Source: Nemophila menziesii
Lineage: Eukaryota; Streptophyta; Magnoliopsida; Boraginales; Hydrophyllaceae
Assembly (NCBI GenBank): GCA_029959085.1
Contig: JARWIR010000010.1
Span: 7,275,001 to 7,339,000 of the forward strand
Reading direction: 5' to 3'
DNA: 64,000 bases
The notes beneath the pieces were generated by a model. The model was not told the origin of the DNA, did no database searches, and saw nothing but the letters and a program-made list of their open reading frames with translations. Positions 56,200 through 64,000 of this stretch are shown piece by piece. The translations under genes and the position numbers were made by a program. Numbering within the stretch: the stretch's first letter is position 1; every line of letters begins with the position of its first letter.

Positions 56200-58618
56200 A
56201 TAGGACTTATCCATATGACCCGCACTCGAATCGCAAAACCTGAGACAAGTCATTTTTAGAGCTTGAGTTTGGGTTGTTGGGTTTCATCATTGGGAATATT
56301 GGGTTTGGGAAATTGTTTGCGATTTTATTGATGATGAAAAAGTTATTATTGTAACCCTTTGCCGGTGTAATAGTGAATGAAAAAAAAGCTGAAAAGCATA
56401 AATTGAAAAGAAAAAAATATATGAAAAAATAGCGTGATATCTCGAACATAAAAAAGAAAGTCATAGCTATACAAAAGAAAAGAAAAATTTATATGAAAAG
56501 AATATATATTCGAACCGGCAAAGTAGAATTTGTATATCATCATGAAAGGTTTTATCTGGGATTATTGGGAATGCACATCAAAAGCATCAAAAATTGGGTT
56601 GAGTGAGAACATCTTCGAGTGAAAACTCAAGCTGTAAGGCGATTCAAATATACCACACCGTCCCTATGCCCCGTTATAACCTTAAAGATCTTAGGATTTT
56701 TAGCTACTTGATGGAGAAACAATTGAGGTACTAGGTTGTAGGTAAGTATACCATTGAATGCTATATTAGGACCTATGAACAACCTATAGCCATTAGCACA
56801 AACAGAGTTGAGACCTCTCCTTCTGGCATTGCGAAATTAATCATGAATTAAATTTGTGGATTGTTGATTATGTGTATATTAAGCATATGTGTGCATTATT
56901 TCTTGAGCATTACTATATGAGACTTTTTAGATATTATGCTCTAGGATCATTCATTGTGTTCTGTTCTTATTCTCCTCCTACTTCTTCTTCTTGTTTGACT
57001 ACCATACTGTTCTTTATTTTTATTGTATCGGGACGATACAACTTTGAGTTGAGGGTCTTGATGTCTCCCCATCTGTGATAATTTAATCTATCTTGGAGAC
57101 ATCATTTTAGGTGTATTTATTAGGATATAGGTTGATTTTTCATGATTTAGTGCGCTTCCCTATTCGTGTCTTGATTTAATTATTTATTATTTTTAGCGCA
57201 TATTAGGTTTGATTTTTTGTTAATTGTGAAGCTTTAAAGATATATGGTAATTAATTAGATGCCAAGTTAATTCTAAGAGATAAAGGAAAGAGGATAAACA
57301 TGGAAAATAGAGATAAAGGCAAGAAATATGGAAAAAAGAAAAGATAAAGTTGCCATATAAATCTGAATTTCAGCATCTACAACCACAAAAGGGCTTATAT
57401 CTCAAGATTGGATAGGAATTTGGAAGAATGGTCTAAATATGTTAAAGATATTCCCGAGACGATCATTTTCGACTATTGGAACACGTCAAATGGATAAGTA
57501 TTGAAGCAGTTACGACCAAAACAAAACAGCATCAGAATCTTACCTTTTCTATATTTTAGGGTTACGAATTTGAGTTGGGCTAGGAGTCCAATACTTATCC
57601 TCTACTCCAAGAAACGAATTAAGTCTTCCTATATCCTATAAATACACTCTCTTATCATAAGAAAATCATCCTTGGCTAATCCTTAAGCCAGGAAGAAGCT
57701 TACAACACAAGAAGAGAAGTCTAGAAGGAGTTGAACATCATATCATGTCTTCTTCAACCTTCAAATCTGTAATTGTTTTCTTTTCTTTCTTTTGTATGAA
57801 TTAAAATAATTTAGCTTGAGATTTAGCATATATGTATGAACCCTAGTTTTTCTATCTGATTTGGGATACATCGTATTTAATTTGAATTCATGTTTAATTC
57901 TCTGTTTATATGTTTTGATTTATTGTTTGTTTTCCTTGCGCTGTACAACGTATAGGATTACCTTAATGGTAGTTTGATGGTCACCCGGAAGGGTGTCTAA
58001 TTATTGAAACACCACATAACGTCTAGAACAAGGCTTAGACCTGACAAATCAGCCTAACTAGATAATCATTAGGGTATGTTTTCACCACTATCACCATGTT
58101 TGGAATTGAATTGCTTAGGGCCTTGGTGGTTCTTGATAACCCTAAGTTGAGGCTGCCTCGTGGTTGTGCCGTAGCCCCCTTAGTTGCTCTCAATGTCTAA
58201 GGTATGGGAATTTAGAGTCCTGATTATTGCATATCACATGATTCACCCTTACACGATAGAATAAACAAAACTAGCGGGGATTACGTGCTGATTTCTCAAG
58301 CTAAACTATCATACTATTTGTTCTTCTCTTTTATTTATTTTTTCTGTCTTTTAATTTAGTATTTTAATTATCTATCTCTTAAAACCAAACAAAAATCTCT
58401 TTTCTTTTATTTCCCTGCGTATTAATTTGATCTAGCTTTCATATCTGCACTTGATAATTTGCATAAGTTCTCTCTAACTTTTGTAGTCTCTGAGGAACGA
58501 ATCTTACTTATCATTTAAAACTTGCATACGTCCTGTATACTTGCAGAACCGTGCTAGGCTAGGGTGTCTATTCTTTCACTTATTTATATCATATTTTCAT
58601 CACACTCTAGTCGACACA
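56200..58618 (+). mobile_element. 3' part of an Athila/Tat-like LTR element
   Basis: The region 56545-57045 matches the untranslated 3' internal part of the gag-only element (26665-27221), followed by a polypurine stretch (ttgagggtct) and an LTR. Upstream, 56200-56540 has A-rich sequence not present in the gag-only element, so this copy may derive from a longer relative. The 5' half is missing. Confidence 0.75.
57059..58618 (+). repeat. 3' LTR of the partial element
   Basis: Starts TGATGTCTCCCC and ends GTCGACACA, about 1560 bp. The first 46 bases (57059-57104) pair over 10 bp (TGATGTCTCC with GGAGACATCA). It keeps the segment 'acttgcagaaccgtgct' found near the end of the other LTRs. Confidence 0.9.
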
Positions 58619-59850
58619 TGTGAGCGACCCGATAATAGAGTTGTGCGACATGTTTAGAAAGGTTAGTAAAATAGACATAAGTATGAACGAGCTCGAGAGA
58701 GGAAAAGTTTCAGTGGTGTTGTTTATGTGTAAGCTTGAAATAACATTCTCTCCTACTTATTTTGATATCATGGTCCACTTAATCATGAACTTATACAAAA
58801 AATATAGCTTGGTGGTCCGGTTCAAATGAGTTAGATGTACCCGTTCATAAGGTATTTAAAGATGCTTAAAGAATATATTGAGAATTCGGCTATGCTTGAA
58901 GGATATTTTGCAAAGGGCTACTTAGTAGAGGAAATGTTGACATTTATATCACGTTATCTACAAGAAGGAAACCTTAAGTTCAACCAAACCGGTAGATATG
59001 GTGATTTTATCCAAAAGCCAAAACAAATAACAGTCTTTAGGAGAGAATGTCTAATAGGTGGTAAGAAGGAGCTTTCCACTATCCCTTACAAAGAAAATGA
59101 GAGAATTGATTAGTACATTATCAACAACTGCGACGAGGTCTAACCATATATGATGTAAGTAATTTTAAAGTTCAATTTCCTTACTGTTAAATCTTATTTA
59201 CACGATTACATATTATAGCGAACACAAGTCTTCATTATGAGTATCTGCCGCGAATGTAGAAAGAATTCACTGAGTACATTTTGCTAGATGGTTCAGTGAA
59301 AAGGTATATATATTTTGCTTTTTACCTAGTTTGTACAATCTCCGGCTCTAACAGATATAATAAGGATTCATTCTAGGTTTTTGGAATGCGATAGACCGGA
59401 GAAGCATATGTAACATCAGAATTAATGCGTTGGGAAATAGTTCACAGAGTGTTGTGCATAGATTTGATTCTTGTGTTATAAATGGGGTCAAATGGGTTAC
59501 ACGTGAAAAAGGTGAACAAAGAGTGACTCAATATTACGGTGTTTTCACTGTCACAGACGGAGTAAGTTTTACTGTGAGTTAGTCAAAATCATCAACATTG
59601 AATTTGATGGTGGTTATTTGGTTGTTGAAAATTAGAGGAAGTCAGAACATGGATCAACCATGATCAACACGGTTCTTTTTTATTGAGTGAGGAGCATTAA
59701 ATCGTAGCTACTCAAGCAAGGAAGGTATTCTATATTGATGAAATAAATTCAAAGAAGCCCCAAAAGGGGTGGAAACTTGTACGGGAAGTAGACAGCTGTC
59801 ATGGGTGTGGAATACGTATCGTCCTATTGTTGATACTTGATACGAATATC
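58619..59850 (+). pseudogene. CACTA (En/Spm) transposon: DUF4218 and DUF4216 remnants
   Basis: The first stretch reads FSPTYFDIMVHLIMNL, a stop, then MYPFIRYLKMLKEYI and GYLVEEMLTFISRYLQ. This is the DUF4218 signature of CACTA transposases, where FFDVMVHL, MYPFERY and GYLAEECLTF are usual. Further on, GVKWVTREKG and YYGVFTV, then IEFDGGY, ATQARKVFYID and KGWKLVREV, match DUF4216, the next domain. Introns or insertions and several stops separate them, for example the intron-like segment around 59159-59220. The upstream tnp2 catalytic domain is absent, because this begins directly at the LTR end. Confidence 0.8.
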
Positions 59851-59859
59851 TTAGACACA

Positions 59860-62491
59860 TGTTGTCTCCCAGTGTGATAAAAATAAACTAATAAATCAAT
59901 ACCTCGCGAGATCACTCCCTGCAAGTGTACGAGTCATTTGCAAGTAATAAGCCTTATCCACAGGTTCTAAAGTTGTTAATATAAGCTCCTCTTCTTAAAG
60001 GATATATATGATTCAATTGTTATAACTAAAAGACAGAATGAAATAGAAATATTTATTTGGTTTTCTTTAAACTAAGATGCAAAAATCAGAACTAATTAAT
60101 TAACTAAGTACTAAAGCAAGTAATCAAACTATGAAGAATGAGATGATAAAGTATATATCAAGTTGCAAGTAATCCCATATCGTGACAATGAATGTTTCTA
60201 GTATAAGGGTGATTTTTCGATAATTCTTTGTTAATCGGGATTCTAACTTCCTTCTAACTTCCTCCAGGGTAGCTTAGAAGGCTTCCTAACTATTAATAGA
60301 GTATTCAAGTGATATTATTATACGAATAAGCTTGACACTACGAGTACTTAACCTATGTGATTATCCGGCTAGGCAAGCCCTACAGAATCACAACTGCATA
60401 CCAGACAAATATAAACCAATTATGTTCCTAAGTCCCCCGCCAGGGTGACAGTTTAAGATACTAAGTTCAATCTATAGTTGATCAAGTGATAGAAAACATA
60501 AATTAACTCAATTAATATGCAACAAAATAAATAAAGAAATTGAATAAATTATAATATCCCAAATAACATTAAAAAAAATCAATTGTTATTCAAGGTTCAT
60601 ACAATGATGCAACCCAAGCTATAAGGAATGTAGTTCATAATTATGTAAATGAAAATAACTAGTAAAAAGATTAGAATAATTTTTAATACAAGAAACTAAT
60701 GCAATTTACCCTAATATTGAAGATGTAATTTTGGTAGAAGTGGTACAGTAGGGATCCAACTTCTATTTATTCTCCTCCAGGCGGTTTATTCTCTATCTAG
60801 CTAATAATTCTGAAAGATAATGATAAATGACCATTTTATAATAATTAAAACTTGTATATATAGTCTAAAATGTTTCATGGGTTGTGGGGACCCTTTTAAG
60901 TGACCTAATCCAACCCAAAAACAATTTCAAGGTAGATTGGACAGAGTCGAGCCACTGCAGCTGCATCTTTAAAAATTTCTTCAATTCAACTCTAAATCAC
61001 GAACCATCATTTACTAAGTACTCATGACTTCAAAATATTTACAATCTAAAGGGCTCCTCTTGAATCTTCATAATTGCATGTGGTGATACCATCAAGTCAA
61101 TTTCTAAATCTGGCCAACAACTGCTCTCACTTTCCAAAAGAGGCTTCTTGGTCATTTAACTCCTTGCTATGGGTATTATCTTCTTATCTAGTCTTCTTGT
61201 CCTTGTCTTGGGCTATTATAGAATCCAATCACCTAAGAGCTGAACACTTAACACACATATTACACACAAATAACTTAAAAGTTATAATTCTTTGAAACTA
61301 GACAAGAAACGAGAAACTATCTAAATCTAGGGAATAATCCCCTGGTGTCGGCTAAGGTGTGATGAAATAAGATAATAACTGATGCGACTAAACATAATTA
61401 GGCAAGCCCTTACCTATCTAGTTAGGCAAGCCCTTCCGGATCACTACCGCAAACTAGACGCTTATGTGATGTTTCAATAATTAGACACCCCTTCCGGGTG
61501 ACCATCTAACTACTATTAAGACAATCTTAACTTGATGAAGATTAAAACTTGAAATAAATCAAAGCACATAAAACAAATATATGGTTAAGAAGCTAGAATA
61601 AATTTAAAAAGGGTTTTCCCAAACAAACTTAGATAGAAGAAAATAGAATTTAAAGATTATACGTATGCAAAACCCAAGCTATGGGAAAATTAGTTCATAC
61701 TAGAAAGAAATAAACTAAAATAAAGATACATACTGTCAACTTGCTTCTCTTGAATGACTTCTATGACGAATAATACTTAAGGATTAATTGTGGAGAGTCA
61801 AGCACAACTTTACAATGATTAAAGGGTGTATTTATAGGTGTTTAGAAGACCCTAGGTAGAAATCTTGGAGTAGAAGGCAAGTAATTGGACTCCTTTTCCA
61901 AATCAAATTCCTTTCCTAAAATATAGGAGATAGGATAAACACTGTTGTCTTGTTGGTTGTAAATCCTTTGTTATTGGTCCTATTTTCGCCTACTTTATAT
62001 CGAAACGACTGAGTCAAAATGATCTACACTTTTCCTTTAGATAACTCTTCCAAATTCCCAGCATATTTTAAGTTATCTTCACTTTAGTGGACGTGGCTGC
62101 AGAATTTCAGATTTACTCGACAACTGTTCCTTTCCTATTTTATCTCTATTTCCTTTAATCTCTTAATTCCTTCCATACCTTCTTTCCTTATCTATTTAGA
62201 ATTAATTTGGCATATAATTAATTTTCATATATCTTTAAAGCTCCACATTAACACACAAATTAAACCAAATATGCTCTAAAAATAATAAATCATCAAATCA
62301 AGACAAGAAATAGGAATTTATCAAAATATGAATAAAAATCTATAATTAAATACTCAAATACACCTAAAATGATGTCTCCAACCTAGATTACTATATCACA
62401 AATAGTGAGACATCATCCCTCAAATAAGCACAATATAACCCTAAAAGATGTCTCCTGACTAGATTAAACTATCACAATAAAGGATGCATCA
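59860..62491 (-). mobile_element. LTR in reverse orientation inside the CACTA remnant
   Basis: Left edge tgttgtctcccagtgtgat and right edge aaaggatgcatca are the reversed ends of the family LTR (the family end ggagacaaca is also seen at 15328). It is split by the solo LTR at 61343-62416; without that it is about 1550 bp. The flanks acaca and atata differ by two C/T positions, so they may be a decayed target duplication. CACTA-like sequence lies on both sides. Confidence 0.75.
61343..62416 (-). mobile_element. Solo LTR, reverse orientation, nested
   Basis: Left edge tggtgtcggctaaggtgtgat, right edge agtgagacatca. Flanked by tcccc (61338-61342) and tccct (62417-62421), a target duplication with one C/T difference. 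The terminal 46-base segment (62371-62416) again has TGATGTCTC/GAGACATCA ends. At 1074 bp it is shorter than its relatives, mainly from loss of sequence near its 3' end. Confidence 0.85.
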
Positions 62492-63008
62492 ATATAGATG
62501 ACTCTTAATTACACTTAACTAGCGAAGAAGGCATAGAGGTTAATCTAAACTCATTGGGGGCACGATCCCTTGATCAAAGGTGGTGATAAGTTACACGAAA
62601 ATACATGGGATGGTTATGGATATGACTCTTAAAACCCATCTCGTCAATTAATATACATTGATATCAATTAAGACGTCGAGGGACATAATTATTATGGTTA
62701 TGAGACAGAATAGTAAGTTTTTTTGACTCATTTATGAGAAGTTAATATTTTTTAGCTCTTCAATTTTCAATAGATATAAGGTTGATAAAATTGGAGCAAA
62801 ACAAGACATGATGTACATACGTGTAAAAACACATCAAGGCCACTCTTATTGAGATAGTTATTTGGATATTTTCACAATAGTATAATATTTTATGACGTAT
62901 ACTATGAAAAGTTGTAATTTTTTGTGATGTGTTAACTAAATTCTTTAGGATTGGTGTTATAGTAATTTTTATTTAGTTGATTTAAGCTATATTTCAAAAA
63001 AAATATTA
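62492..63008. other. CACTA-flanking DNA without recognisable gene
   Basis: Probably the C-terminal or 3' untranslated part of the CACTA remnant, but no frame could be supported. Confidence 0.3.
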
Positions 63009-63244
63009 CTCCTTCCGTTTCAAAAAGGTTGTCACATTTGTTTTTGCACACAAATTAAGAAATGTAAATGTCTTTCATAAAGTGTCTTGAGATCTTAAAT
63101 ATTTATTGGAAACATATATTATAATATTTAATTAGGGGTAAAAGTGGTATAAATAAATAAAAAGTGTCTTGATTTTCTAAAGTGACAATCTTTTTGGAAC
63201 AACTATTTTTAGTATAAGTGTGAAGCTTTTAGGAACGGAGGGAG
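63009..63244. mobile_element. Stowaway-type MITE
   Basis: 236 bp with ends ctccttccgtttcaaaaag and ...aggaacggagggag, flanked by TA (63007-63008 and 63245-63246). It is related to the MITE at 29897, sharing the 'cataaagtgtcttga' type segment. Non-coding. Confidence 0.93.
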
Positions 63245-63254
63245 TATATTTTTC

Positions 63255-63605
63255 AGTTCGACTTTAGCGACGACATTGTCGTCGGTAAAGACATAAGAAG
63301 TCGTCGCTAATGACCATTTTCTTTTAAAAAAATTAAAAAATTCACTAGGGACGACAAAATATCGCTGCTAATGATAATCTATTACTGATGATGACACAAT
63401 GTCATCGCTAGAGATCAAAATTCAATTTTTGAGGTAAGTTTTTGGCGGTCTATTTTCCGTGGGCCGAGTTCCAAGTATTAGTAGCAAGGATATATGTCGT
63501 CCCTAATAATAAAAAGTAATTAAAAGATAAAAAAACACTCCTTAGCGATGACATTTTGAGGTCACTAGCGATGAAAAAATGTCGTTGCTAATGATTGAAC
63601 TTATG
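63255..63605. repeat. CACTA subterminal repeat array
   Basis: At least eight copies of a motif built on tagcgacgaca / tgtcgtcgcta occur in both orientations, for example at 63267, 63290, 63350, 63390, 63400, 63500, 63545 and 63580, separated by 20-60 bases. Such arrays are the transposase-binding subterminal regions of CACTA elements, and this agrees with the DUF4218/DUF4216 remnant at 58619. Confidence 0.75.
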
Positions 63606-64000
63606 AAAACACATTGCAACGATCTTAGTCGAATTAATATTCAATACAGCAAGACATTTCTTTCTTTTCGAGAGTGCAATCCCTCTGATTCTATTTCCGA
63701 TCAATCCCCACTACAAAAACCTTTCTAAACAACTATGTTTCTTTGATTCTCACCTTTCTTTATGTTTTGTTTTAGTTTGATTAATATTATAACTTCCAAA
63801 TTCGTGCATGTGTTTATGGATATGTACGAAATGTGTTTTAGTTTTTTTGTTGTGGATTAGTTGTATAAATATTTTGTTGTGTTAATCGGGGGTAAGTAGT
63901 CAATCGGGCCATAGTAAAAGGGTAAAAGGGGTATTTACTCATTTTTAAATTGTAGGTGCCTTTAGATAGTTAAAATAATTTTAGGGTAAAATTAAAGTTT
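63606..64000. other. No gene seen
   Basis: AT-rich flank to the end of the window. A single cactacaaaaac at 63709 resembles a CACTA end but is in the wrong orientation for the repeats to its left. Confidence 0.3.

Noticed and set aside
58620..59113. A distinct host gene after the LTR
   Set aside because: The residue patterns match DUF4218 of CACTA transposases and contain stops, so it is a transposon remnant.
63709..63721. cactacaaaaac as the end of a CACTA element
   Set aside because: It is oriented to start an element running right, but the subterminal repeats lie to its left and none are seen to its right.
22922..64000. CRISPR array, operon or bacterial defence system
   Set aside because: Spliceosomal introns, poly(A) retroelements and plant transposon families exclude a prokaryotic source; the repeats are transposon termini.

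Overview
This is nuclear DNA from a plant, most likely a eudicot. It is AT-rich, has GT-AG introns, and is made mostly of nested transposable elements. No bacterial, organellar or viral gene was seen. One conventional host gene is recognisable: a five-exon minus-strand gene at 40486-42214, whose 458-codon spliced reading frame is intact. A second gene with an intact spliced frame (44680-46475) and a FAR1-type transposase (46360-48619) sit tail to tail in what looks like a Mutator-like element with its middle deleted.

Layout. 1-1724: end of a LINE RNase H domain and an inverted duplication of a gene fragment. 1738-7472: full-length L1-clade LINE on the minus strand with a 13-bp target duplication. 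7500-9060: a SINE-like tRNA-derived stretch and pieces of two unrelated host genes (glyoxalase I-like, and an SNM1/DNA-ligase-6-like nuclease) placed head to tail with introns retained. 9074-12473: 5'-truncated LINE. 12620-21929: LTRs of one Ty3/gypsy (Athila/Tat-like) family in both orientations, including two solo LTRs with perfect 5-bp duplications. 22922-39205: a LINE that has taken at least four later insertions: a gag-only LTR element, a Stowaway MITE, a truncated LINE, and a full-length LINE in opposite orientation. 39586-40336: hAT-type MITE just downstream of the host gene. 42860-44218: LINE ORF1 remnant. 44215-50160: Mutator-like region. 50341-56110: LINE on the minus strand. 56200-58618: 3' part of the same LTR family. 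58619-63605: CACTA transposon remnant holding an LTR that itself holds a solo LTR, plus a second Stowaway MITE.

How the pieces work together. The LINEs encode an RNA-binding ORF1 (DUF4283 plus a CCHC knuckle) and an ORF2 with APE endonuclease and reverse transcriptase. Three of them (1738, 9074, 50341) add an RNase H; the two at 22922 and 33543 end after the RT zinc-binding region. In all four copies that keep the ORF1/ORF2 boundary, the ORF1 stop overlaps the ORF2 start as ATGA. The LTR family begins each LTR with a 46-nt segment whose ends pair as a hairpin. Many nonsense codons are of the kind made by C-to-T change, as expected of methylated, silenced repeats. All assignments come from reading the sequence; no database search was run.
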